Assembly (NCBI RefSeq): GCF_014287895.1
Contig: NZ_JACOPP010000010.1
Span: 1 to 64,000 of the forward strand
Length of the DNA: 64,000 bases
Source of the DNA: Lawsonibacter hominis
Lineage (GTDB): Bacteria > Bacillota > Clostridia > Oscillospirales > Oscillospiraceae
Direction: 5' to 3'
Both the position numbers and the translations under genes were made by a program. The notes beneath the pieces are model-generated. The model worked only from the letters and a program-made list of their open reading frames with translations, had not been told where the DNA came from and ran no database searches. This document shows positions 24,409-32,892 of this stretch, piece by piece; the first letter of the stretch is position 1, and each line of letters opens with the position of its first letter.

Positions 24409-25426
24409 AGCGCACCTCCCAATGCTCCGCCGCCACGGCCACGGTTACGCCGTCCCGGGCGGTCTTTTTCACCAGCAGCCGCTCCGCGCCCAGCAAGGCG
24501 GCGCGCTCGCACACATTGTCCACCCCCGTGACCGTCCGGACGAAGGCCGACGGGGTAAAGGCCCCCTCCACCGCCGCCAGCTCCCCGGCGGAGTGGAACC
24601 GGACCGGCCACCCCTTTTCCCGGCAGAAGGCCAGAAGGCCCGGCTCCTCCGCCTTCAGGTCGATGGAGGCGGCGCACTTCACCGCACGGGGGTGGATGGC
24701 ATGCTCCTCCAGTACCTGCTCCACCAGCGCCCGGATGGCCTCCGCCGGGGTCCCCCGGCGGCAGCCCAGCCCCACGTGGAGCACCGGCGGCACCAGCAGC
24801 AGGGTCTCCCCGAACGGGCGGCGGCGCCGCCAGGAGACACAGATGCCCACCGCTCCGCGCTCGCCCGCCTCCGTCCCGGCCGGCAGGGGGCCGGTCACGG
24901 GGAAATCGCTGCTCAGGGGGACCGGGCCCTCCAGAATGGCGGCGGACACCGCCTTGGCGGTGCGCATACTGTCGATGGCAAGCCCCTGTTGGGCCGCCCA
25001 GGCGTCCACCGAGAACCGGCCGTTCACGTCGGTGGCGGTGGTGATCACGCCGGTGGCGCCCAGCCCGGCGGCCACCCGGCGCGTCAGCTCATTGGCCCCG
25101 CCGATGTGGCCGGAGAGCAGGGAGATGACGAACTGCCCCCGCTCGTCCGCCACCAGCACGGCGGGATCGGTGCGCTTGTCCGCCACGTAGGGGGCGATGG
25201 CCCGCACCGCGATGCCGCAGGCCCCCACAAAAACGACGGCGTCCGCCCACGCCATCACCGGGCCGGTAAACCGGCTCAGCGGCGGCACGACGGCCTCAAA
25301 ATCCTCCTGGGCATACCGCGCCATGGTATAGGCCCGGCATTCGTCCCCCGCGCCGCAGGCCGCCCCGCGCACCCGCCGGGCGGTGTCGCAGCCCCGGCGG
25401 CTGAAGGCAAACAGGGCCAGCTTCAT
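24401..25426 (-). CDS. cbiG: Cobalt-precorrin-5A hydrolase (CbiG)
   Basis: 341 residues. The N-terminal and central CbiG domains show FVGACGIAVRAIAPYV and LSGHIGGANELTRRVA. The C-terminal CobE-like domain begins near LHVGLGCRRGTPAEAI and ends with FVRTVTGVDNVCERAAL. It opens the delta-lactone ring of cobalt-precorrin-5A and releases acetaldehyde. The ATG at 25426 overlaps the cbiF stop by 4 nt. Confidence 0.95.
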   Translation of the reverse strand: MKLALFAFSRRGCDTARRVRGAACGAGDECRAYTMARYAQEDFEAVVPPLSRFTGPVMAWADAVVFVGACGIAVRAIAPYVADKRTDPAVLVADERGQFVISLLSGHIGGANELTRRVAAGLGATGVITTATDVNGRFSVDAWAAQQGLAIDSMRTAKAVSAAILEGPVPLSSDFPVTGPLPAGTEAGERGAVGICVSWRRRRPFGETLLLVPPVLHVGLGCRRGTPAEAIRALVEQVLEEHAIHPRAVKCAASIDLKAEEPGLLAFCREKGWPVRFHSAGELAAVEGAFTPSAFVRTVTGVDNVCERAALLGAERLLVKKTARDGVTVAVAAEHWEVRFG

Positions 25427-26190
25427 GTCTCGTCCCCGTCGCTTCCCTGCCGGAACGCGGTGGTAAAGGCGGGGTCATAGAGGCGGGAGCGCCGGTATTC
25501 CTGCCCCATACAGCCGCCCACGATGATCAGCGCGGTCTTGGTGATGCCGCTCCCGGTCACCGCGGCGTGCAGGGTGCCCACGGTGCAGCGGACGATCCGC
25601 TCGTCGGGCCAGGTGGCCTTGTAGACCACCGCGGCCGGGGTGTCCGCCGGATAGCCCCCCGCCAGCAGCTCCGCCTGAAGCGTTTCGGTCAGCCCGGCGC
25701 TGAGAAACAGCACCATGGTGGAGCGGTGGGCGGCCAGGGCGCGGATGGACTCCCGCTCCGGCACGGCGGTGCGCCCGGCGGTGCGGGTGATGATGACGCT
25801 CTGGCTCACGCCGGGCAGGGTATACTCCGCCCGCAGGGAGGCGGCCGCGCCGCAGAATGCGCTGACGCCGGGGCAGACGTCATAGTCCACCCCCATCGCC
25901 TCCAGCCGGTCGAACTGCTCCCGTACCGCGCCGTAAATGCTGGAGTCCCCGGTGTGCAGGCGCACGGTGGTCTTGCCCGCCGCCTCCGCCGCGGCGATGG
26001 TCTCCAGCACCTGCTCCAGGGTCATCTCCGCACTGTTGTGGATCTCACAGCCGGGCTTGGTGCCCGCCAGCAGCTCGGGGTTGACCAGAGACCCGGCGTA
26101 GATGACCACGTCGGCCTCCCTCAGCAGCCGGGCGCCCCGCACCGTGATCAGATCCGCCGCGCCGCTTCCGGCGCCCACAAAATGTACCAT
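25423..26190 (-). CDS. cbiF: Cobalt-precorrin-4 C11-methyltransferase (CbiF/CobM)
   Basis: 255 residues of the tetrapyrrole methylase fold: MVHFVGAGSGAADLITVRGA, VIYAGSLVNPELL, RLHTGDSSIYGAVREQ and PGVSAFCGAAASL. It transfers the C11 methyl group from SAM. The start is ATG 26190, 2 nt after the cbiD stop, with GGAGGG upstream. The frame stays open further upstream inside cbiD, but that part is antisense-like in composition and is rejected. Confidence 0.95.
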   Translation of the reverse strand: MVHFVGAGSGAADLITVRGARLLREADVVIYAGSLVNPELLAGTKPGCEIHNSAEMTLEQVLETIAAAEAAGKTTVRLHTGDSSIYGAVREQFDRLEAMGVDYDVCPGVSAFCGAAASLRAEYTLPGVSQSVIITRTAGRTAVPERESIRALAAHRSTMVLFLSAGLTETLQAELLAGGYPADTPAAVVYKATWPDERIVRCTVGTLHAAVTGSGITKTALIIVGGCMGQEYRRSRLYDPAFTTAFRQGSDGDET

Positions 26191-26192
26191 TG

Positions 26193-27323
26193 CTATCCCT
26201 CCCTGATGTGTTGCAGCAGCGCCGGCGCCTGTCCCGTCTCTCCCAGCAGGCCGAAGGCCTTGGAAAAGAGTATCGCGCCGGTCCGCAGCTGCTCGCCCGC
26301 CCGGTTGGCCAGATGGAGCTCCACCCGCCCCGTCAGGCGGCGCAGCGTCTCCTCGCAGATCCCGTGTTCCCGCAAGACCCGCAGGGCCTCGTCGCAGCTG
26401 ACGCAGGCGAGCACCGCCCCGCTCCCCGCCGCATCCAGCCCCGCCGCCCCGGCGTGGGCGGCCAGCAGCTCCATGCGGCAGTCTCCGTACTTGGAGTGGG
26501 TGTTGAGCATTCCCCCCGCCAGCTTGACCAGCTTGCCGATATGCCCCACCAGCAGCGCGCCCCGGAACCCCAGCTCCCGGCACAGGTCCAGGCTCTCCCC
26601 GATGAAATTGGAGGTCTGCACCGCCCGCTCCGGGTCGAGGCCCAGCGACGTGCGGATAAACTCCGCGCCGTAATTGCCCGGCGTCAGCAGCACGTACTCC
26701 GCCCCGCCCGCCCGGCGCTGGCTCAGCTCCAGGCGGATGGTATCCACCAGGGCCTGCTCGCTCATGGGCTCCACGATGCCGGTGGTGCCCAGGATGGAGA
26801 TGCCGCCCGCGATGCCCAGCCGGGGATTGAAGGTCTTTTTCGCCAGGGCCTCCCCCTCCGGGGCGGAGATCACCACCGACAGCCCGCCCCGGTAGTCCAG
26901 CGCCCGGCAGACCTCCCCGACGTTCTCCCGGATCATCTTCCGGGGCACCGAGTTGATGGCGGCGGCCCCCACCGGCTGATCCAGGCCGGGCCTGGTCACC
27001 CGGCCCACGCCGGCGCCGCCGTCGATCCAGACGCCGGGGCCGTCCCGTTTGGACACGGCGGCGAAGATCAGCGTCCCCCGGGTCACGTCCGGGTCGTCGC
27101 CGGGGTCCTTTTCAATCGCGCACGAGACCTGCCCGGCCCCCAGTTCGATGGCCCGGACCGCCAGCTCCAGCCGGACTCCGCCGGGGGTGGTCAGACCGAT
27201 CTGCTCCCGCCGCCGGCCGGTCAGCAGCATCCAGGCCGCCGCCTTGGCCGCCGCCGCCGCGCAGGACCCGGTGGTATACCCCAGCCGCAGGCGCTTCCCC
27301 GCCCGGACGATATACTCCTCCAT
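26193..27323 (-). CDS. cbiD: Cobalt-precorrin-5B C1-methyltransferase (CbiD)
   Basis: 376 residues. Family hallmarks are LRLGYTTGSCAAAAAKAA near the N-terminus, GGAGVGRVTRPGL, INSVPRKMI, ILGTTGIVEPMSE and GHIGKLVKLAGGM. CbiD marks the oxygen-independent route and methylates C1. The start is ATG 27323, 3 nt after the cbiC stop. Confidence 0.96.
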   Translation of the reverse strand: MEEYIVRAGKRLRLGYTTGSCAAAAAKAAAWMLLTGRRREQIGLTTPGGVRLELAVRAIELGAGQVSCAIEKDPGDDPDVTRGTLIFAAVSKRDGPGVWIDGGAGVGRVTRPGLDQPVGAAAINSVPRKMIRENVGEVCRALDYRGGLSVVISAPEGEALAKKTFNPRLGIAGGISILGTTGIVEPMSEQALVDTIRLELSQRRAGGAEYVLLTPGNYGAEFIRTSLGLDPERAVQTSNFIGESLDLCRELGFRGALLVGHIGKLVKLAGGMLNTHSKYGDCRMELLAAHAGAAGLDAAGSGAVLACVSCDEALRVLREHGICEETLRRLTGRVELHLANRAGEQLRTGAILFSKAFGLLGETGQAPALLQHIREG

Positions 27324-27326
27324 GGC

Positions 27327-27953
27327 TCAGCGGGCGATCTGATAGAGCATGGCATTGCAGATGGCGGCGGCCACATTGCTGCCGCCCTTCCGGCCCCGGG
27401 CCACGATATAGGGCGCGCCGGCGTCCATGATCTGCTGCTTGCTCTCCACCACGTTCACAAAGCCCACCGGCACGCCGATGACCAGCGCCGGGGACAGCGC
27501 CCCGCCGCGGATCAGCTCCCCCAGCTCCAGCAGGGCGGTGGGGGCGTTGCCGACGGCAAAGATACAGGGCTTTTTCACATGCTCCGCCGCCCACCGCATG
27601 GACGCCGCGGCGCGGGTGCTCCCCCGCCGCCCGGCCAGCGCGGCCACCTCCGCCTCGGACATGAAGCAGTGCACCTGCCCCCCCAGGCCCTCCAGCACCC
27701 GCTTATTGATGCCCGAACGGGCCATCTGGGTATCGGTGACGATATCGCATCCGGCGCGCAGGGCGGCGATGCCCTGCGCGACCGCATGGTCGGAAAAGGC
27801 CAGGTTTTCGGCATAATCGAAATCGGCGGTGGTATGGATCACCCGTTTGACCACCAGCTCGTTTTCCGCCGGGATGACCTGCTCCCCCAGCAGCTGAGTA
27901 ATGATCTCAAAGCTGCGCCGTTCAATGTCCATGGGCTTATCGTACTCGATCAT
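27327..27953 (-). CDS. cbiC: Cobalt-precorrin-8 methylmutase (CbiC)
   Basis: 208 residues. It moves the methyl group from C11 to C12 to give cobyrinic acid. The catalytic His is seen in KRVIHTTADFDYA; other hallmarks are DTQMARSGINKRVLE, AVGNAPTALLEL and GVPVGFVNVVESK. The start is ATG 27953 with AAGGAG upstream; its first 17 nt overlap the end of cbiA. Confidence 0.96.
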   Translation of the reverse strand: MIEYDKPMDIERRSFEIITQLLGEQVIPAENELVVKRVIHTTADFDYAENLAFSDHAVAQGIAALRAGCDIVTDTQMARSGINKRVLEGLGGQVHCFMSEAEVAALAGRRGSTRAAASMRWAAEHVKKPCIFAVGNAPTALLELGELIRGGALSPALVIGVPVGFVNVVESKQQIMDAGAPYIVARGRKGGSNVAAAICNAMLYQIAR

Positions 27954-29307
27954 GACGTTCTTTCTCCTTTAAACAGGCCTCATAAAACCGCGTGGCAAAG
28001 GCCGGATTGGCGTAAAAATGGAAGTGGGGATAGCCCGCGTAGAGGGTCGGGGTGGCGACGGCGCACGTCCAGCTGCGGCCGGTGGGTTTGACGGCGGTGA
28101 AGTCCTCTCCCCGCTCCGTGGCGTCCCAGCGGTGGAACTCGTGGCCCCGGATCTCCTCTCCCGCCCGGCACAGCAGATTGTCCCGCCTGGCCCGCAGGGT
28201 CACATAGCCGAAGCGCACCAGCCTCCCCGCGTCGGCGCAGTTCCCGGGCAGGACGCCCGCCATGGGAGCGCCGGCAATGGCCTGGGTCAGGTACATAAAG
28301 CCGCCGCACTCGGCGATGCAGGGCAGGCCGCCCTCCACCGCCGCGCGGATCGCGGCGCGCAGGGACGCGTTTTCACTCAGGGCAGGGGCGTACAGCTCCG
28401 GATAGCCGCCCCCCAGATAGAGCCCGTGGATCTCCTCCGGCAGCGCCGGGTCGGCCAGCGGGCTGAAGGGGACCAGCTCCGCCCCCAGCTCCGTCAGGGC
28501 GGCCAGGCTGTCCTCATAGTAAAAGCAGAAGGCCCTGTCCCGGGCCACGGCGATGCGCACCGGCCGGTCAAAGCGGGGCAGGCGCACCGGCTCGTACTCC
28601 AGCGGCGGCGCGCTGCGGGCCAGCTCCAGCAGCCCGTCCAGGTCGATGCTTCGCTCCGCCTGACGGGCCAGCCGCGCCAGCTTCTCCCGCAGATCGGAGA
28701 CCTCTGCGGCGGTGACCAGCCCCAGATGGCGGCTAGAGAGGGCACACTCCGGCAGCACGGGCAAAAACCCCAGGGGGCGCACCCGCCCTCCGAACCGCTC
28801 CCGGATGGCCGCCGCCAGCGCCGGATAGGCCCCTTCGGAGCACTGGTTGAGAAGGACGCCCTGGACCGGATGGTCGGGGCAGAAGTCCAAAAAGCCCTGG
28901 AGCACCGCCAGCGCCGAAAGCGCCGTCCCCTTGGCGCCTACCACCAGCACCACGGGCGTTTGGGTCCACCGGGCCACCTCGTAGGTGCTGGCCCGGGTGG
29001 TGGTAAGCCCCAGGCCGTCGTAGTACCCCATGACCCCCTCGATGACGCTGACCGCCCTGCCGGCGGCATGCCGGGCCAGCAGGAAGCGCAGGGTATTTTC
29101 CGTAAAGAAGAAGGGGTCCAGATTGGCGCTGGGCGCGCCGATGACGCGGCTGTGAAACATGGGGTCGATGTAGTCCGGCCCGCATTTGAAGCTGCCCGTA
29201 TCGATCCCCCGGTCCACCAGCGCCTGAAGCACCGCGCAGGCCAGGGTGGTCTTTCCGCAGCCGCTGTTGGTGCCCGCCAGCAGCAGGCGCGGCAGGTTCT
29301 GCTGCAT
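27937..29307 (-). CDS. cbiA: Cobyrinic acid a,c-diamide synthase (CbiA)
   Basis: 456 residues. The N-terminal ATP-binding domain has LLAGTNSGCGKTTLACA and FKCGPDYIDPMFH. The C-terminal class I glutaminase domain has the nucleophile Cys in CIAECGGFMYL and a terminal RGHEFHRWD. It amidates the a and c acetates of cobyrinic acid. The start is ATG 29307 (MQQNLPRLL), preceded by GGAGGGGG. It follows cbiK by 44 nt and overlaps cbiC by 17 nt. Confidence 0.95.
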   Translation of the reverse strand: MQQNLPRLLLAGTNSGCGKTTLACAVLQALVDRGIDTGSFKCGPDYIDPMFHSRVIGAPSANLDPFFFTENTLRFLLARHAAGRAVSVIEGVMGYYDGLGLTTTRASTYEVARWTQTPVVLVVGAKGTALSALAVLQGFLDFCPDHPVQGVLLNQCSEGAYPALAAAIRERFGGRVRPLGFLPVLPECALSSRHLGLVTAAEVSDLREKLARLARQAERSIDLDGLLELARSAPPLEYEPVRLPRFDRPVRIAVARDRAFCFYYEDSLAALTELGAELVPFSPLADPALPEEIHGLYLGGGYPELYAPALSENASLRAAIRAAVEGGLPCIAECGGFMYLTQAIAGAPMAGVLPGNCADAGRLVRFGYVTLRARRDNLLCRAGEEIRGHEFHRWDATERGEDFTAVKPTGRSWTCAVATPTLYAGYPHFHFYANPAFATRFYEACLKEKERHDRVR

Positions 29308-29351
29308 CCGCCCGTCCCCCTCCGTTTCGTTTGAATGGATCTGTTTCGCGC

Positions 29352-30128
29352 TCAATCCAGGCCTCCGGCGGCCTGGAGGGCCCGGCGCACATACAGCGCC
29401 CGGATGCCGTCCAGACGGCCCAGCCCGCCCAGAACGCAGGCGGTCCGGAGGCCGGCCGCCTCCAGCCGCGCCCGGAGGCTTCCGGGCGCCGGGCCCGCCA
29501 TGTCGTTTTTGGCGTGATCCCCGGCCGCCAGCAGCAGCGGGACCAGCAGGGCACGGGGCCGCCCCAGCGCGGCCAGCTCCGCCGCCGCGTCTTCAAAGGT
29601 GGGGACGCCCTCCACCGTGCACAGGCGCACCGCCGCCCCCGGCAGCGCCCGCAGGCGCCGGGCCATGGCCTCATAGAGGGCGTTGGCCGCATGGGCGGTG
29701 CCGTGCCCCATCAGCAGCAAGGCCGTATCCTCCCCCACCGGATAGGCCTGCCGCAGGGCGGCGATCACGCCGTCCAGGTCGTCCTCTCCGTACAAAAGCG
29801 GGCGGCCCGCCCGCACCTCCAGTCCGTCGGCCGCCGTCAGGGCCGCGCACAGGCCGTCGTACTCTTCGCCGGGGAGGAGCAGGGTGGGCTGGACGACCAC
29901 CCGCCCCATGCCGTCGGAGCGGATCCGCGCGAGGGCCTCCTCCACGCTGTCCACGTGCATGTTCTGCCGCTCCCGCAGGCGGCGGCGCACGACGCCGCTG
30001 GTAAAGGCCCGGTAGACCGGGCAGCCGGGGAAGGCGTCGGCCAGCGCCTCCTCCACCGGGACGATATCCGCCCGAAGGGCGTCCAAATGGGTGGTGCCGA
30101 AGCTGACGGCCAAAACGGCTGTTCGCAT
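29352..30128 (-). CDS. cbiK: Sirohydrochlorin cobaltochelatase (CbiK)
   Basis: 258 residues, the length of anaerobic CbiK. It inserts cobalt into sirohydrochlorin before ring contraction. Motifs are AVLAVSFGTTHLDAL at the N-terminus, the metal-binding His in LLLMGHGTAHAAN, and the C-terminal His in LAAGDHAKNDMAG. It follows the ABC-2 permease by 21 nt. It is the first biosynthetic gene in the unit, so cobalt entry comes first in gene order as in chemistry. Confidence 0.94.
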   Translation of the reverse strand: MRTAVLAVSFGTTHLDALRADIVPVEEALADAFPGCPVYRAFTSGVVRRRLRERQNMHVDSVEEALARIRSDGMGRVVVQPTLLLPGEEYDGLCAALTAADGLEVRAGRPLLYGEDDLDGVIAALRQAYPVGEDTALLLMGHGTAHAANALYEAMARRLRALPGAAVRLCTVEGVPTFEDAAAELAALGRPRALLVPLLLAAGDHAKNDMAGPAPGSLRARLEAAGLRTACVLGGLGRLDGIRALYVRRALQAAGGLD

Positions 30129-30149
30129 GGCGTTTCTCCTTTCGTCGGA

Positions 30150-30908
30150 CTACAGGTTCTTGCGCCGTAGGACCACCAGATTGGCCACGGCCAGGAAGGC
30201 GGCGGCGTACAGGGCCAGCACCCCCAGGCTCAGCAGGCTGGGCGCGGCGCCGTAAGCCATGGAACGCAGCGACCCGCTGGCATGGGTCAGGGGCAGGAGC
30301 CGGATGAGCGTCTGCACCGCCCCGGGCACCCGGTCCAGCGGGAAGAAGGTATTGCACAGGAAGGTCATCGGCAGGATGACAAAGGTGGAAAACCGGGTGA
30401 TGTCCGCGTGGGTGCTGGCCAGGACGGCCGCCATGACCCCCAGGGCCCCGAAGGTCATTCCGTTGAGCAGCATCACCAGGAAAAAGGCCGGGCTCAGGCA
30501 CATAGAGGCCCCGAAGGGGAACGAAAGCAGCAGGATGAGCACGCCGCTGTACATCCCCCGCAGGGATCCCCCCAGCATCTGGCCGAAAATATAGGCCGGC
30601 ATAGGAGTGGGGGATATGATGATATGATCGAAGGAGTGCTCAAACAGGCGCTGGACGTTCAGCGGCTGGGCCACAGCGGAAAAGCTGGTGTTCATGGTGG
30701 TCAGGGCGAGGATGCCCGGCACCAGGAAATCAATGTAGGGCCGTTCGGTGACGGCGCTGGCCGAGCCCAGGCCCCATCCCAGCGCGATCAGATACAGCAG
30801 GGGACTCACCAGGGCGGAAGCGGTGATCTTCTTCCACTCGAAGCGAAACTCCACCCACTTCTCCCACAGCACGGTGACGACTGCGTTCACGATCGGATTT
30901 TGCCGCAT
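30150..30908 (-). CDS. ABC-2-type transporter permease
   Basis: 252 residues with about six hydrophobic segments and the ABC-2 pattern: DFLVPGILALTTMNTSF, QRLFEHSFDHIIISP and a late PLTHASGSLR. The ATG at 30908 shares one base with the ATPase stop (TGATG), which defines the start. It is the membrane half of an exporter encoded inside the cobalamin unit. The substrate is unknown; heme, a corrinoid intermediate, a metallophore or an antibiotic would all be guesses. Confidence 0.88.
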   Translation of the reverse strand: MRQNPIVNAVVTVLWEKWVEFRFEWKKITASALVSPLLYLIALGWGLGSASAVTERPYIDFLVPGILALTTMNTSFSAVAQPLNVQRLFEHSFDHIIISPTPMPAYIFGQMLGGSLRGMYSGVLILLLSFPFGASMCLSPAFFLVMLLNGMTFGALGVMAAVLASTHADITRFSTFVILPMTFLCNTFFPLDRVPGAVQTLIRLLPLTHASGSLRSMAYGAAPSLLSLGVLALYAAAFLAVANLVVLRRKNL

Positions 30909-31756
30909 CACACCGCCTCCAATCCGCGCCCCACCTGGGTCAGGAACACGTCTTCCAGCGTGGTCCTGCGCAGAAGGATCGGCTCGCTCCGCCCGCCGGC
31001 GTAGGCAAGGGCCGCCTCCTTGTCTGGAAAGAACGCGCTTTGGGTGTGATCTCCCGCAAACACGTCCACCGCCACCGGCCCCAGCAGGCGGATCAGGTTT
31101 TCCGGCGTATCCAGCCGCGCCACCCGCCCCTGGTCGATGAGCGCCACACGCTGGCACAGGCTTTCGGCCTCTTCAATATAATGGGTGGTCAGCAGAATGG
31201 TCAATCCCTGACGGTTCAGGGTGCGCAGCAGGTCCCACATCTGCCGCCGGGAGGCCGGGTCCAGCCCAATGGTGGGCTCGTCGAGGATCAGGATCTCCGG
31301 GTCGGTGAGCAGAGCGCGGCAGAGCATGAGCTTGCGCTTCATGCCTCCGGACAGCCTGCGCACCGTCTTGTTCCGGTGTCCGGTCAGGGCGCAGAAGGCC
31401 AGCAGCTCTTCCCGGCGCCGCAGGATGCGCTCCTGCGGGATGCCGTAGAGCCGCCCCTGCAATTCCATGATCTGATCCAGCGTCATATCGCTGCGCAGGG
31501 AGTTGTGCTGGGTGATCAGCGCCAGCTTGCGTTTGATGTCCCCCCGGCGGCGGCCCAGCGTCTCTCCGTCGATCCGGATCTCCCCCGCCGAGGGCAGCAG
31601 CAGGGTGGACAGGATGCTGATAAGGGTGGTCTTCCCCGCCCCGTTGGGGCCCAGCAGGCCGAAAAACGCCCCTGATTCGATGGTCAGGGACACATCGTCC
31701 AGGGCGTTGGTCCCGCTTTGGGGATAGCGCTTGCTCACATGACAAATCTCGATCAT
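30908..31756 (-). CDS. ABC-2-type transporter ATPase
   Basis: 282 residues. Walker A is LLGPNGAGKTTL, the signature is RRLSGGMKRKL, Walker B is LILDEPTIGLDP, and the H-loop is LLTTHYIEEAE. The C-terminal 65 residues include the GRVARLDTPENLI segment common in drug- and lipid-type exporters. The ATG at 31756 overlaps the btuD stop by 4 nt (ATGA), and the stop overlaps the permease start. It is co-translated with uptake and biosynthesis genes. Confidence 0.92.
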   Translation of the reverse strand: MIEICHVSKRYPQSGTNALDDVSLTIESGAFFGLLGPNGAGKTTLISILSTLLLPSAGEIRIDGETLGRRRGDIKRKLALITQHNSLRSDMTLDQIMELQGRLYGIPQERILRRREELLAFCALTGHRNKTVRRLSGGMKRKLMLCRALLTDPEILILDEPTIGLDPASRRQMWDLLRTLNRQGLTILLTTHYIEEAESLCQRVALIDQGRVARLDTPENLIRLLGPVAVDVFAGDHTQSAFFPDKEAALAYAGGRSEPILLRRTTLEDVFLTQVGRGLEAV

Positions 31757-32883
31757 ACGCCGCTCTCCTTTCCCTGCCATCCCTTCCAGCCCCGGTACAC
31801 GCGCAGGCCTTTCTCCCGGGCCAGTTCCAGCAGGCGGCCGTTCATCCGGTTGAACACGGCGACGGGGGTCCCTGCGTCGATGACCGCCCCGGCCCGCAGC
31901 AGGGCCTGCTCCGCCGCGCGGCACAGCGCCTCGCCGGCGGGCTCGAACGCGGGAGCGGCGTACACGTGGTCGCTCAGCTCCCGGGCCACCTGAAAATCCA
32001 CGTCGTTTTCAAACAGGACGCCGGTGGCAAAGGGCACCTGCTGCTTTTGCAGGGCACGGTAGCAGGGCACGCCGAAGCCGCCGCCCCCCACCACGAAGAC
32101 CTGAGGCGCCCCTTCGGGGCGGGTCAGCTCCACGCTGCCGAAGAGCAGGTTGTAGGAGCCGTGCTCGATCTCATAAAGCCGGTCGATCTCGCCTCCCGCG
32201 AACAGCTCCTCCGGCGGACCGAACCGGGCGACGGTATCCCCCTTGACGCACAGAAGGTAGTCGGAGATCTTCATGGCCAGGTCGATCTCATGCAGGGACA
32301 TGACCACCGTAACACGCTGCTCCCGGGCCATTTCCCGGAGAATATCCAGCAGCTCGATCTTATGGCGGATATCCAGATAGGCGGTAGGCTCGTCCAGGAC
32401 GATGACCTGGGGCTGCTGGCAGATGGCCCGGGCCAGCATGATCCGCTGGCGCTGGCCGTCGCTGAGGGTGGCGAAGTCCCGCTCCTCCAGCTCCAGGGCG
32501 TGGACCCGCTCCAGGGCCTGACGGACGATGCGCTTGTCGGTCTCGGTCAGTTTGCCCAGGGCGTTGGTGTAGGGATAGCGGCCCATCGCCACCACTTCGC
32601 CGCAGGTCATCAGTTCCGGACGGATCCGGTCGGTAAGCACCACCGCCACCTGCCGGGCCATCTCCCGGGCCGACCAGGCGTATACCTCCCGCCCGCCGAT
32701 GTACACCATGCCGCCCAGCTTGGTCAGATGGCGGGTGATGGACTTGAGGATGGTGGACTTCCCCGCCCCGTTGGGGCCGATCAGCGTGAGGATCGTCCCC
32801 TTTTCGATCTGGATGCTGATGTCGTGTATGAGCACCTGCCCGTCATAGCCCACGGCCAGATCTTCCGTTTTGAAATATCCCAT
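31753..32883 (-). CDS. btuD: Cobalamin/iron-siderophore-type ABC importer ATPase with a C-terminal extension (BtuD-like)
   Basis: 376 residues, about 120 longer than a minimal BtuD. Residues 1-245 are the ATPase: Walker A LIGPNGAGKSTILKS, signature LSDGQRQRIML (LSDGQ for LSGGQ, usual in this subfamily), Walker B VIVLDEPTAYLD. Residues about 255-370 form an extra domain (QVFVVGGGGFGVPCYRAL, VFNRMNGRLLELAREKGL), seemingly a small nucleotide-binding-like fold of unknown role. It starts 9 nt after btuC. Confidence 0.88.
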   Translation of the reverse strand: MGYFKTEDLAVGYDGQVLIHDISIQIEKGTILTLIGPNGAGKSTILKSITRHLTKLGGMVYIGGREVYAWSAREMARQVAVVLTDRIRPELMTCGEVVAMGRYPYTNALGKLTETDKRIVRQALERVHALELEERDFATLSDGQRQRIMLARAICQQPQVIVLDEPTAYLDIRHKIELLDILREMAREQRVTVVMSLHEIDLAMKISDYLLCVKGDTVARFGPPEELFAGGEIDRLYEIEHGSYNLLFGSVELTRPEGAPQVFVVGGGGFGVPCYRALQKQQVPFATGVLFENDVDFQVARELSDHVYAAPAFEPAGEALCRAAEQALLRAGAVIDAGTPVAVFNRMNGRLLELAREKGLRVYRGWKGWQGKESGV

Positions 32884-32892
32884 CGCAGCCTC

